From: Eubacteriales bacterium | GTDB taxonomy: Bacteria; Bacillota; Clostridia; Lachnospirales; Lachnospiraceae | Assembly (NCBI GenBank): GCA_030524745.1 | Contig: JAUNGC010000020.1 | Span: 1 to 64,000 of the forward strand | Direction: 5' to 3' | DNA: 64,000 nt | Program-made: the position numbers and the translations under genes | Notes under the pieces: generated by a model | Told to the model about the DNA's origin: nothing | Database searches by the model: none | The model's input: the letters and a program-made list of their open reading frames with translations, nothing else | Part shown: positions 9,370 to 17,794 of the stretch, in pieces | How the letters are laid out: each line of letters starts with the position of its first letter | Numbering within the stretch: position 1 is the stretch's first letter

Positions 9370-9627
9370 ATGTTTGAAGACAAGACGATGGTAGCGGATA
9401 CGCTGACCGGTATTAACGGGGAACTGATGCGCTTCGGGGAGATGATTCCTCAGACGGAAAATAAGGAACTGAAAACGACTCTGAAACAGTTTCGGGCCGC
9501 ATGCGAGCAGTCTCAGGAAGAACTGTATCAGATTGCCCGGGAAAAATCCTATTATGTGCCTGCGAGCAAAGCGACACAGGAGGAAGTGGAACATGTGAAG
9601 GGCCTGTTTACGGGCGGTACGCTCTAA
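9370..9627 (+). CDS. CotF-like spore coat protein
   Basis: ATG 9370 follows ATAGGAGG; 85 residues. The central helix with MRFGEMIPQTENKELK and the ending REKSYYVPASKA are the pattern of small CotF-domain coat proteins common in clostridia. Coat proteins are normally made in the mother cell under sigma-E/K; no clear promoter of that type could be confirmed here. It forms a two-gene unit with the 61-residue protein upstream. Confidence 0.72.
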   Translation: MFEDKTMVADTLTGINGELMRFGEMIPQTENKELKTTLKQFRAACEQSQEELYQIAREKSYYVPASKATQEEVEHVKGLFTGGTL

Positions 9628-9672
9628 AGCGCGAAAGGTTCCCGCACGATTTGGCGAAAGCGAAGCAGAAAA

Positions 9673-9701
9673 TGGCGGCCGCGTTCTGAAAGCGGCCGCC
9701 A
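9673..9701 (-). terminator. Intrinsic terminator of rqcH (possibly bidirectional)
   Basis: TGGCGGCCGC (9673-9682) pairs perfectly with 9692-9701 across a 9-nt loop. Read on the minus strand it is followed by TTTTCTGCTT, so it best serves the minus-strand gene ending at 9763. Confidence 0.75.
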
Positions 9702-9762
9702 AAGCTTTATCCGGTATTTGGATGGTCTGTTCTGCCTTCGGGCAGCGATCAAACGGGAGGGT

Positions 9763-11499
9763 TCAGTCCGCAGACTGAATGCCGGAAATATCTGTGCCGA
9801 TCAGCATGGAATAGTTGGTGTGGTAGATCACGAAGCCGGGCTTTGCGCCGGCTACTTTTTTGACCTGCTTTTTCTCCACATAATCCACCTCTACCTTTTC
9901 CAGTTCCTTTCCTTTGGAATAGTGTGCCGCCAGGCGGGCTGCTTCCTCAAAGGTGGAGTCGGGCAGCGTCTCGCCGTTCGTTTTCACAATGACATGAGAG
10001 CCGGGCATCCCTTTCGCGTGGAACCACCAGTCGCATCCGGCGGCGAATTTGAAGGTCAACTCTTCGTTCTGCAGGTTGTTTTTCCCCACATACATATGAA
10101 ATCCGTCGCTGCTGATGTAATGGAAAGGGCGGCTGGTGATCTTCACTTTTTTCTGACCGCCCTTGCGCCGGATGTAGCCGCTTTCGATCAGTTCTTCCCT
10201 GATCTGGACCAGATCCTCCTCCTTTTGGGCGATATCGAGAGCCGTGCTGACCGATTCCAGATGTTCGATTTCTTCATGAACTTCCCTGGTCAGAGTGGAA
10301 AGGGCTTCATAGGTGCGCTTGAGTTTGTTATATTTCTCAAAATATTTTTTGGCGTTCTCCGAGGCGGTCAGTTGGGGATCCAGCGGAATTCTGACGGTTT
10401 CCCCGGTATAATAGTTGACCGCTTCCAGGGATTTGTCGCCGGGCTGTGCGCCGTAGCCGTAGGTATTTAAAAGTTCTCCGTAAATCCGGTATTTTTCCCT
10501 TTTTTCCGTATCCTTCATCTGCTTGATCTGCAGATCGTACTTTTTCACATTGCGCTCCAGCGCCGTGGAAACGATCCTGCGCAGGTCGAAGGAGCGCTGG
10601 CGGATTCGGGTGACCATGTTTTTCTCCGCGTAATAATCCTCCAGCAGCGGAGAAATCCGCTCATATTCCCGGCGGCATTCCGCGGGATAGGAGGTCAGCG
10701 TGACGGAGGCGTATTCGGCAGGAATCTTATTTTCATAGACAATACAGGGAGAAAAGCGTCCGCATCTGACCTCTTCCATAATGGCCCCAAAAGCCTGCCA
10801 GAGCGCTTCTTTATCCGTTTCGTCGCAGGCCGCGCAGGAAAGATCCGCATGTCCGCCCGCCCGATGACAGATTTCATGGGAAATGGCGGGGGAAAGGCCG
10901 GTAAAGGTGGTGTAAAGCGCCTTGAAACAGTCGGTCGGTTTTTCAAAGACCTTTTCCATAAAAAGGGCGCGGTCCGCCGTCAGGGGATCTTCTTTTTCCT
11001 GCGTCCGGGGGATAAAATAGGGTTTGCCCGGCAGCACTTCGCGGACGGAACTGACCAGTCCCGAGATATGCTTGATGCTGTCGATGATCCGGTCGTCTTC
11101 GTCGCAGAAGATGATGTTGCTGTGTTTGCCCATGATTTCCACGATCAGTTTTTTGCGGCGCAGATCGCCCATTTCATCCAGGTGCTCGATTTCAAAATTG
11201 ATGATGCGTTCCAGTCCCGGCTGGGTGATGGAAACGATTCTGCCGTTTTGCAGGTGCTTTCTGAGCAGCATGCAGAAATTGGGCGCGGTCATGGGGCTTG
11301 GCTTGTTTTCCTGCGTCAGATAGATGAGGGGCAGGGAAGCGCTGGCGGAGATGCAGAGACGAAGCTGGCCGCTCCGGTTCTTTATGGTGATTAAAAGTTC
11401 GTCCGGCTCGGGCTGGGCGATTTTATACAGCCTGCCGTCAAGCAAGCAGTCGTTGAAGTCTTTGACGATGTTGGCGATTGTGATGCCGTCGAAGGCCAT
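9763..11499 (-). CDS. rqcH: Ribosome quality control protein RqcH (NFACT family)
   Basis: ATG at 11499 is preceded on the minus strand by AAAGGAGT; 578 residues, the usual RqcH length. The NFACT-N domain starts MAFDGITIANIVKDF, coiled coils occupy the middle (about 300-430), and the C-terminal NFACT-R domain has the typical WWFHAKGMPGSHVI motif. In Bacillus the protein recruits tRNA-Ala to obstructed 50S subunits and adds C-terminal alanine tails that mark stalled chains for proteolysis; older databases call it fibronectin-binding protein. A long palindrome begins only ~20 bp upstream of the start codon, so the promoter must lie beyond or inside that repeat. Confidence 0.94.
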   Translation of the reverse strand: MAFDGITIANIVKDFNDCLLDGRLYKIAQPEPDELLITIKNRSGQLRLCISASASLPLIYLTQENKPSPMTAPNFCMLLRKHLQNGRIVSITQPGLERIINFEIEHLDEMGDLRRKKLIVEIMGKHSNIIFCDEDDRIIDSIKHISGLVSSVREVLPGKPYFIPRTQEKEDPLTADRALFMEKVFEKPTDCFKALYTTFTGLSPAISHEICHRAGGHADLSCAACDETDKEALWQAFGAIMEEVRCGRFSPCIVYENKIPAEYASVTLTSYPAECRREYERISPLLEDYYAEKNMVTRIRQRSFDLRRIVSTALERNVKKYDLQIKQMKDTEKREKYRIYGELLNTYGYGAQPGDKSLEAVNYYTGETVRIPLDPQLTASENAKKYFEKYNKLKRTYEALSTLTREVHEEIEHLESVSTALDIAQKEEDLVQIREELIESGYIRRKGGQKKVKITSRPFHYISSDGFHMYVGKNNLQNEELTFKFAAGCDWWFHAKGMPGSHVIVKTNGETLPDSTFEEAARLAAHYSKGKELEKVEVDYVEKKQVKKVAGAKPGFVIYHTNYSMLIGTDISGIQSAD

Positions 11500-11519
11500 G
11501 GTTTACTCCTTTCTGACAG

Positions 11520-11976
11520 GACGCCGGGCTGTGGGATGGCTTTTAGCGTTTTGGCCTGCAACCTGCTGCACGCTTCTGCTTCGGCCGTCCCCTTTTGTCC
11601 GGCATTCCCGGCTGGCGCCTTGCGCTCCCGTGGTGTGCTGGTCCTGTGCAGGTGTTTTTGCCATTCCAATATCCAAAACGGGAAATTCTGTCCAAAGCTT
11701 CGGCCCGTTCCGGACTGCCGCCCGACACGCAAACTCGCAGCGAATCCATGATTCGCTGCTCAGACAGTGCGTGCCGTACGGCAGGAACGTCCCGAAACTT
11801 TGGAGAATTTCTCCGCTTTGGATATCAGTCATGGCAAAAACACCTGCACAGGACCGGCGCCCCACGGGAGCGCAAGGCGTCAGCCGGAAACGCCGGACAA
11901 AAGGGCATGGCCGAAACGCCAAAGCGCAGCAGGCCGCAGGCCAAAACGCCAAAAGCCATCCCGCCGCCCCGGCTGT
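11520..11976. repeat. Long imperfect palindrome, family member 1 (~457 bp)
   Basis: Two arms of about 215 bp are inverted copies, roughly four in five bases matching by eye. The centre is GCAGCGAATC (11737-11746), a 3-nt loop and GATTCGCTGC (11750-11759), followed by TCAGACAGT. Paired landmarks include GGGATGGC at 11533-11540 with its complement at 11955-11962, and the GGTGTTTTTGCCAT segment with its complement around 11832. It fills the start of the gap between the divergent rqcH and yicC genes. A related element lies at 31201-31508. Open frames occur on both strands but are consequences of the symmetry, so I call no genes. Confidence 0.85.
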
Positions 11977-12067
11977 TCCCTGAAACAATTCAAATATGGT
12001 TTCTATGGAGATCATAGACAGTATCTGACAATGACTTGCGTCTGTCGGATGAACATATCATTGGTCG

Positions 12068-12257
12068 GCAGCCTGGATGCCGCGCGCGCTCTGTTCTGCG
12101 GGACCCCTCTGTCATTTCCCGGACCGTTAAAAACGCATCGGCACTTGGGCCGCGTTCTTTGCGGCCCTATGTACCGTTATGCGTTTTTCGAGCGAAAGCG
12201 GGTCCGGAAATGACAGAGGGGCCCCGCAGAACGGAGCGTGCGCGGTTCACAGACTGC
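12068..12257. repeat. Second palindrome of a different family (~190 bp, nested stems)
   Basis: Outer arms of ~58 bp match as inverted copies (CCCTCTGTCATTTCC near 12105-12119 and its complement near 12206-12220). Inside are two further stems: AAAAACGCAT (12129-12138) with ATGCGTTTTT (12179-12188), and GGGCCGC (12147-12153) with GCGGCCC (12161-12167). No transposase or coding potential is visible. It lies between palindrome 1 and the yicC promoter; I saw no other copy in the window. Confidence 0.8.
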
Positions 12258-12298
12258 CGGGGAATGATGGGTTTACCCGCTTAAGTATAACAGAAGAC

Positions 12299-12327
12299 TT
12301 GACGGAAAGAAAGCATTACTTTATAAT
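12299..12327 (+). promoter_or_regulatory. Promoter of the yicC-remA-gmk-rpoZ run
   Basis: TTGACG (12299-12304), a 17-bp spacer and TATAAT (12322-12327) lie 95 bp before the yicC start. Confidence 0.75.
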
Positions 12328-12422
12328 AAAATGGATTATGCGGTTACAGTTTTCCCTATATATAAAGAAGGTATGCGTAGCCGCATTCAGGTGCGGCACA
12401 AGAAGCGCAGATTGGAGAACAG

Positions 12423-13301
12423 ATGATTAAGAGTATGACTGGTTTCGGCAGATGTGAGGTTTGCGAGTCTGACCGGAAATTTACGGTGGAGATGAAGTCC
12501 GTAAATCACAGGTATCTGGACGTGAATTTGAAGATGCCAAAGAAGCTGAATTTTTTTGAATCGGCGATCCGCGGTCTCTTAAAGGAATACGCCCAGCGCG
12601 GCAAGGTCGACATTTTCGTCACCTATGAGGATATGACGGAAGAGAACGTCAGCATCAAATACAATAAGGATGTGGCGGCGAAATATCTGGAATATTTAAG
12701 GCAGATATCTTCAGATTTCGGCCTTGAAGATGATATCCGGGTATCCACGCTTTCCAAATATCCGGAAGTCTTTTCCATGGAAGAGGCGGAGATTGACGAA
12801 GAAGGCATCTGGAAGACGCTGGAGAAGGCGTTCAGAGGAGCCGCGGAAGGGTTTGCGGAAACCAGAATCAAAGAAGGAGAAAACCTGAAAGAGGACCTGA
12901 TCGGGAAGCTGGACGAGATGTTAACGCATGTGGAATTTATAGAGGAGCGTTCTCCCCAGATCATAACCGAATACCGCAGGAAGCTGACGGACCGGGTACA
13001 GGAACTTCTGGAAGACGTCAAAGTGGATGAAAGCAGACTGCTGACGGAAGTGACGGTTTTTGCGGATAAGGTCTGTGTGGATGAAGAAATCGTCCGCTTA
13101 AAGAGCCATATCGCGTCCACAAAGCAGGCGCTTTTGGAGGGCGGAAGCATCGGGCGCAAGCTGGATTTTCTGGCGCAGGAAATGAACCGGGAGGCCAACA
13201 CCATTCTGTCAAAATCCAATGATCTGGAGATTTCCAACCGGGGCATCGAGTTGAAGACGCAGATCGAGAAAGTCAGGGAACAGATTCAGAACATAGAGTA
13301 G
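12423..13301 (+). CDS. YicC family RNA-associated endoribonuclease
   Basis: ATG 12423 follows GGAGAACAG; 292 residues, full length. The N-terminal SMTGFGR motif and the C-terminal DUF1732 block with GRKLDFLAQEMNREANT are diagnostic. E. coli YicC is reported to be an endoribonuclease acting on small RNA, and B. subtilis YloC is its homologue. The order yicC, remA, gmk, rpoZ is conserved in Firmicutes, which supports the call. Confidence 0.93.
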   Translation: MIKSMTGFGRCEVCESDRKFTVEMKSVNHRYLDVNLKMPKKLNFFESAIRGLLKEYAQRGKVDIFVTYEDMTEENVSIKYNKDVAAKYLEYLRQISSDFGLEDDIRVSTLSKYPEVFSMEEAEIDEEGIWKTLEKAFRGAAEGFAETRIKEGENLKEDLIGKLDEMLTHVEFIEERSPQIITEYRRKLTDRVQELLEDVKVDESRLLTEVTVFADKVCVDEEIVRLKSHIASTKQALLEGGSIGRKLDFLAQEMNREANTILSKSNDLEISNRGIELKTQIEKVREQIQNIE

Positions 13302-13310
13302 AGAACGGAT

Positions 13311-13336
13311 AACAGTTCAGAGGCGTCTGAACCGTT
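13311..13336 (+). other. Hairpin between yicC and remA
   Basis: AACAGTTCAGA (13311-13321) and TCTGAACCGTT (13326-13336) form an 11-bp stem with one A-C mismatch and a GGCG loop. No T-run follows. A similar GTAACAGTTC hairpin occurs at 31529-31557. Confidence 0.5.
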
Positions 13337-13354
13337 ACGGGAGCGGAGGCATCA

Positions 13355-13642
13355 TTGAGCCAGTTTATTCATGTCGGATTTGGAAATATTGTAAATACCG
13401 ATAAAATCATTGCGGTAGTAAGCCCGGAATCCGCTCCGGTCAGAAGGCTGGTGCAGCGCGCAAAAGAAGAAGGTACGGCGGTGGACGCAACTCAGGGGCG
13501 CAAGACGAAGGCGGTCCTGGTTATGGAAGACAACAGGATCATTCTGTCCGCGCTGTTGCCGGAAACGATTGCACAGAGGGCGCAGAATTTTCAGACGGCG
13601 GCCGCAGCGGAACGGGAGGAGGAAGAACATGAGCGGGAATAG
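13355..13642 (+). CDS. remA: RemA-like DNA-binding regulator (DUF370)
   Basis: The start is TTG 13355, placed by GGAGG-like sequence GCGGAGG at 13343-13349; no ATG precedes the conserved block. The 95-residue product has HVGFGNIV, IVSPES-type VVSPESAPVRR, DATQGRKTKAV and ILSALLPETI, as in B. subtilis RemA, a ring-forming regulator of biofilm matrix genes. The C-terminal ~15 residues are a charged tail that overlaps gmk. Location between yicC and gmk is the usual one. Confidence 0.9.
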   Translation: MSQFIHVGFGNIVNTDKIIAVVSPESAPVRRLVQRAKEEGTAVDATQGRKTKAVLVMEDNRIILSALLPETIAQRAQNFQTAAAAEREEEEHERE

Positions 13643-14267
13643 AGGAATCCTGGTGGTGGTATCCGGTTTTTCCGGCGCCGGAAAAGGGACGCTGATGAAG
13701 GAACTGATGGCAAAGTATGACAACTATGCGCTGTCGGTATCCATGACGACAAGGGAGCCAAGGCCCGGCGAAGTGGACGGCGTTTCTTACTTTTTTGTAA
13801 AAGAGAGCGCCTTTGAGGAAGCGATTGCACAGGACGGGTTGGTGGAGTATGCCAAATACCAGAAAAATTATTATGGTACGCCGAAAAAATGGGTGGAAGA
13901 GCAGCTTGACGGCGGCAAAGACGTCATTCTGGAGATAGAGATTCAGGGCGCTTTGAAAGTGAAGGAAAAGATGCCGGAAACGCTGTTGCTGTTTGTGATG
14001 CCCCCTTCCGCGGCGGAATTGAAGCGCCGCCTGACGGGCCGCGGCACGGAGACGGCGGAAGAGATACAGGGCCGGCTGGAACGCGCGGTGGAGGAATCAG
14101 AAGGGATTGAGCAGTACGATTTTATTGTAGTCAACGATAGGCTGGAAGAATGTGCGGCCCGAATGCATGAGATCATTCAGACGGCGCACAAACGACCGGA
14201 ATTTAACAGAGAGTTTATAAATCAATTCAAAGAAGAGCTCAAAGCTCTGCCGAAAGGAGAAAAATAA
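13629..14267 (+). CDS. gmk: Guanylate kinase
   Basis: ATG 13629, with GGAGGAAG just upstream, lies inside the end of remA (14-bp overlap). The 212-residue enzyme phosphorylates GMP to GDP with ATP. The P-loop GFSGAGKGT (residues 13-21), the GMP-binding TTREPRPGEVDGVSYFF block and EIEIQGA are intact. The stop TAA overlaps the rpoZ start codon, giving tight coupling. Confidence 0.96.
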   Translation: MSGNRGILVVVSGFSGAGKGTLMKELMAKYDNYALSVSMTTREPRPGEVDGVSYFFVKESAFEEAIAQDGLVEYAKYQKNYYGTPKKWVEEQLDGGKDVILEIEIQGALKVKEKMPETLLLFVMPPSAAELKRRLTGRGTETAEEIQGRLERAVEESEGIEQYDFIVVNDRLEECAARMHEIIQTAHKRPEFNREFINQFKEELKALPKGEK

Positions 14268-14506
14268 TGTTACATCCGTCTTATTCAGATTTGATGAAAG
14301 TGGTAAACAGCGAGGTAGAACCCGGAGAAGAGAAAATCGTGAACAGCCGTTATTCCATCGTTATGGCGACGGCGAAGCGCGCAAGACAGATCATTGCCGG
14401 ACACGAGCCGATGGTGAGAGTAAAGCCTGGTGAGAAGCCGTTGTCCGTAGCAGTGGAAGAACTTAATGAGGCAAAAATCAAAATCCTGAGCGATGAAGAA
14501 GAATGA
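14267..14506 (+). CDS. rpoZ: RNA polymerase omega subunit
   Basis: ATG 14267 overlaps the gmk stop as TAATG. The 79-residue protein has the omega signature NSRYSIVMATAKRARQI and assists assembly of the beta-prime subunit. The position directly after gmk is near-universal in Firmicutes. Confidence 0.94.
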   Translation: MLHPSYSDLMKVVNSEVEPGEEKIVNSRYSIVMATAKRARQIIAGHEPMVRVKPGEKPLSVAVEELNEAKIKILSDEEE

Positions 14507-14615
14507 GAAATGAAAAGGGGAGCATGCAGGCGTAGGGTTCTTACGCTGCGTGTTCCCTAATGTTTCGCGGCGGACGGGAATTACCTGTTCGCGCCGCGGG
14601 GAAAGGCCATTGTAT

Positions 14616-15953
14616 ATGCGGATTTTATTTGTATCCCTGGGATGCGACAAAAACCTGGTGGACACGGAAATGATGCTGGGACAGTTAGCGCAGAAGGGAT
14701 ATACTTTTACAGATGATGAGACGGAGGCCGACGTGGCGGTTGTCAATAGCTGCTGTTTCATCAACGATGCGAAGGAAGAGAGCATCAATACGATTTTACA
14801 GCTTGCGGAACTGAAAAACGAGGGGCGCTTAAAGGCGCTGATCGTCTGCGGCTGTCTTGCGCAGCGGTATGCGGATGAGATTCAGACCGAGATTCCGGAA
14901 GTGGATGCGATTTTGGGAACCACGGCCATCGACAAAATTGTGGAAACCGTGGACGGCGTTCTGGAAGGGGCGGCGGAGAATCATCTGGAAAGCATCGACC
15001 GCGGCTGCGTATACGGAAAGCCCAGAAGCGTAACTACCGGCGGGCATTATGCTTATTTAAAAATTGCGGAGGGATGCAACAAGCGCTGTACATACTGCGT
15101 CATCCCTTCCGTCAGAGGAAGTTACCGCAGCGTGCCGATGGAAGCGTTGGTGGAGGAAGCGAGGACACTGGCAGAAGACGGCGTAAAGGAACTGATCCTC
15201 GTGGCCCAGGAGACGACGCTTTACGGTGTGGATCTTTATGGAAAGAAAATGCTTCCGATGCTGCTTCGAAAGCTTGCCGAAGTGGAAGGGCTGGTCTGGA
15301 TCAGGCTGTTATATTGTTATCCGGAAGAAATCACGGATGAATTGATCGAAACGATCAGGACAGAGGATAAAGTCTGTAACTATCTGGACATGCCGATTCA
15401 GCATGCTTCGGACCGGATTTTGCGGAAGATGGGGCGCCGTACCCGCAGAGAGGAACTGGAGGAAACGATTCAGAAACTCCGGCGCGAAATTCCGGATATC
15501 TGCCTTCGTACCACGCTCATTTCAGGCTTCCCCGGAGAGACGGAAAAGGATCAGGAAGAACTTTTGGAGTTCGTCAATGAGATGGAATTTGACCGTCTCG
15601 GCGTTTTTACCTATTCTCAGGAGGAAAACACACCCGCCGCCGAAATGCCGGAGCAGATAGAGGAAGAGGTAAAGGAGAGACGGCAGGCCGAAATCATGGA
15701 ACTGCAGCAGGATATCGCTTTTGATAAGGCGGAATCGCTGATCGGTCAGCACATGGCGGCCATGATCGAAGGAAAGGTAGCGGATGAAAGCGCGTATGTG
15801 GCGCGTACCTACCGGGATGCGCCGAATGTGGACGGCTATCTGTTTATCAATACGGCAAGGGAACTGATGACGGGAGATTTTGTCAATGTCAGAATCACCG
15901 GTTCCTATGAATATGATCTGATAGGAGAATTGGAAGATGAATTTACCGAATAA
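14616..15953 (+). CDS. rimO: Ribosomal protein S12 methylthiotransferase RimO
   Basis: ATG 14616 has GGGGAAAGG upstream; an in-frame start at 14550 lacks one. The 445-residue radical-SAM enzyme adds a methylthio group to the conserved Asp of ribosomal protein S12. The N-terminal UPF0004 domain shows SLGCDKNLVDTE, distinguishing RimO from MiaB; the radical-SAM cluster CNKRCTYC lies near residues 153-160 and a TRAM domain closes the protein. It overlaps pgsA by 17 bp. Confidence 0.95.
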   Translation: MRILFVSLGCDKNLVDTEMMLGQLAQKGYTFTDDETEADVAVVNSCCFINDAKEESINTILQLAELKNEGRLKALIVCGCLAQRYADEIQTEIPEVDAILGTTAIDKIVETVDGVLEGAAENHLESIDRGCVYGKPRSVTTGGHYAYLKIAEGCNKRCTYCVIPSVRGSYRSVPMEALVEEARTLAEDGVKELILVAQETTLYGVDLYGKKMLPMLLRKLAEVEGLVWIRLLYCYPEEITDELIETIRTEDKVCNYLDMPIQHASDRILRKMGRRTRREELEETIQKLRREIPDICLRTTLISGFPGETEKDQEELLEFVNEMEFDRLGVFTYSQEENTPAAEMPEQIEEEVKERRQAEIMELQQDIAFDKAESLIGQHMAAMIEGKVADESAYVARTYRDAPNVDGYLFINTARELMTGDFVNVRITGSYEYDLIGELEDEFTE

Positions 15954-16473
15954 ACTGACGCTCGCAAGAGTGATTATGATTCCGTTTTTTGTAGTATTCA
16001 TGCTGACCGGTCTGGGCGGCAGCGCTTCAAAGTGGGTCGCGCTTGCGATCTTTATCGTGGCCAGCCTGACGGATCTTTTAGACGGTCATATTGCCAGAAA
16101 ATATAATCTGGTGACCAATTTTGGGAAATTTATGGACCCGCTGGCGGATAAGCTTCTGGTATGCGCCGCAATGATCTGCCTGGTGGAAATGGCGAAACTT
16201 CCGGCCTGGATTGTTATTGTCATCATCAGCCGTGAGTTCATCATCAGCGGATTCCGCCTGATCGCTTCCGATAACGGACGGGTGATTGCGGCAAGCTATT
16301 GGGGAAAATTTAAAACAACGTTTCAGATGCTCATGATCTGCCTGAAAATTGCGGATATTGCGGCGATCTCGCTGCTCACGGATATTGTGATGTGGGTGGC
16401 GCTGGTTCTGACCGTCGTTTCCCTGGTGGATTATCTTGTGAAAAATAAGGATGTATTAAAAGAACAGCATTGA
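15937..16473 (+). CDS. pgsA: CDP-diacylglycerol-glycerol-3-phosphate phosphatidyltransferase
   Basis: ATG 15937 lies in the end of rimO with AGGAGAATTGG upstream. The 178-residue membrane protein makes phosphatidylglycerol phosphate. The CDP-alcohol motif (D-G-x2-A-R-x8-G-x3-D-x3-D) is complete in DGHIARKYNLV and FGKFMDPLADK. Four to six membrane helices follow the usual pattern. The rimO-pgsA-cinA order is common in Clostridia. Confidence 0.95.
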   Translation: MNLPNKLTLARVIMIPFFVVFMLTGLGGSASKWVALAIFIVASLTDLLDGHIARKYNLVTNFGKFMDPLADKLLVCAAMICLVEMAKLPAWIVIVIISREFIISGFRLIASDNGRVIAASYWGKFKTTFQMLMICLKIADIAAISLLTDIVMWVALVLTVVSLVDYLVKNKDVLKEQH

Positions 16474-16503
16474 TAAGCGGCCGTGTTTGAAAGGAGTATC
16501 ATC

Positions 16504-17766
16504 ATGGTAGTGGAACTGGTTTGTGTGGGGACAGAGATTCTGCTGGGCAATATAGTGAATACCAATGCGGCATATCTGGCGGAACAATGTGCCGGACTTG
16601 GTCTGTCCTGTTATTATCAGAGCGTTGTGGGCGACAATGCGGAACGCTTAAAAGGAACGCTTGCGACGGCGCTGGGACGCGCTGATATTGTGATCCTTTC
16701 CGGAGGCCTTGGACCTACGACGGACGATCTGACCAAAGAAACGGCGGCGGCCGTGATGGAAATGCCGCTTGTCATGGATGAACACAGTCTGGAGCGGATT
16801 GAGGAATTTTTCCGGACCCGCCATCTGGAAATGACGGATAACAATAAAAAGCAGGCGCTGGTTCCGCAGGGGGCGATCGTGCTGGATAATGCAAACGGCA
16901 CGGCTCCGGGGCTGATTCTGGAAAAAGGCGGGAAGCGGATCATCCTGCTGCCCGGCCCGCCCAATGAACTGTGTCCGATGTTTGAAAACAGCGTGCGGCC
17001 TTACCTGGAGAAGCTGGAACCCGGCATTATCTATTCAAAAACGGTGAAAATATGCGGTATGGGAGAGAGTAAGGTTGCGACGCTGGTGCAGGACCTGATT
17101 GACAGCCAGACCAATCCGACCGTGGCTCCCTATGCGAAAATGGGAGAGGTGCATCTGCGCGTAACAGCGCGCGCGCAGGATGAAAAGGAAGCGAAGCAGC
17201 TTGTCAAACCGATGGTAAAGGAATTAAAAAACCGTTTTGGCGCGGATATTTATACGACGGAAGAAAATGTGACGCTGGAGAGGGCTGTTGTGGATCTGCT
17301 GCTTGCCAACGAACTGACTGTTTCGACGATCGAGTCCTGTACCGGGGGAATGCTGGCGGCGAGACTGATTAATATTCCGGGCGTATCGGAAGTGTTCAAA
17401 TCCGGCTATATTACTTACTCCAATAAAGCGAAGCGGAAAGTGGTTGGCGTTAAAAAGAGCAGTTTGCATAAATATGGAGCTGTCAGCGAGCAGGTTGCCC
17501 GCGAAATGGCGACGGGCTCCGCAATGGTGACGAAGGCGGATGTGACGGTTTCCGTGACGGGAATTGCCGGACCTGACGGCGGCAGCACGGAGAAGCCGGT
17601 AGGCCTGGTTTATATCGGTTGCTGCGTCAAAGGAAAGACCACGGTAAGAGAATATCATTTTACGGGAAGCCGCGCCAAGATCAGGGAATCCTCTGTATCG
17701 GCAGCGCTGACCCTGATGAGACGCTGTATTTTGGAATATTACAGCGAAACGACGTTTCGGAGTTGA
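16504..17766 (+). CDS. cinA: CinA family competence/damage-inducible protein
   Basis: ATG 16504 is preceded by GAAAGGAG (16488-16495). The 420-residue protein combines an N-terminal MoCF-like domain (VGTEILLGNIVNTNA, LSGGLGPTTDD) with a C-terminal CinA domain starting about residue 255 (STIESCTGGMLAARL, SVTGIAGPDGG). The C-domain deamidates nicotinamide mononucleotide; the N-domain is linked to ADP-ribose hydrolysis. In Firmicutes cinA often precedes recA, as here with two genes between. Confidence 0.94.
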   Translation: MVVELVCVGTEILLGNIVNTNAAYLAEQCAGLGLSCYYQSVVGDNAERLKGTLATALGRADIVILSGGLGPTTDDLTKETAAAVMEMPLVMDEHSLERIEEFFRTRHLEMTDNNKKQALVPQGAIVLDNANGTAPGLILEKGGKRIILLPGPPNELCPMFENSVRPYLEKLEPGIIYSKTVKICGMGESKVATLVQDLIDSQTNPTVAPYAKMGEVHLRVTARAQDEKEAKQLVKPMVKELKNRFGADIYTTEENVTLERAVVDLLLANELTVSTIESCTGGMLAARLINIPGVSEVFKSGYITYSNKAKRKVVGVKKSSLHKYGAVSEQVAREMATGSAMVTKADVTVSVTGIAGPDGGSTEKPVGLVYIGCCVKGKTTVREYHFTGSRAKIRESSVSAALTLMRRCILEYYSETTFRS

Positions 17767-17794
17767 GGGGCGGGCGGATGCCCGGTGAGAAAAT

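Noticed and set aside
9718..10470. 250-codon frame opposite rqcH
   Set aside because: Fully antisense to a conserved domain of rqcH with no recognisable protein features.
11503..12284. Several overlapping reading frames of 60-220 codons on both strands
   Set aside because: They exist because the two palindromes keep frames open on both strands; they mirror each other, lack ribosome binding sites and use no consistent codon pattern.
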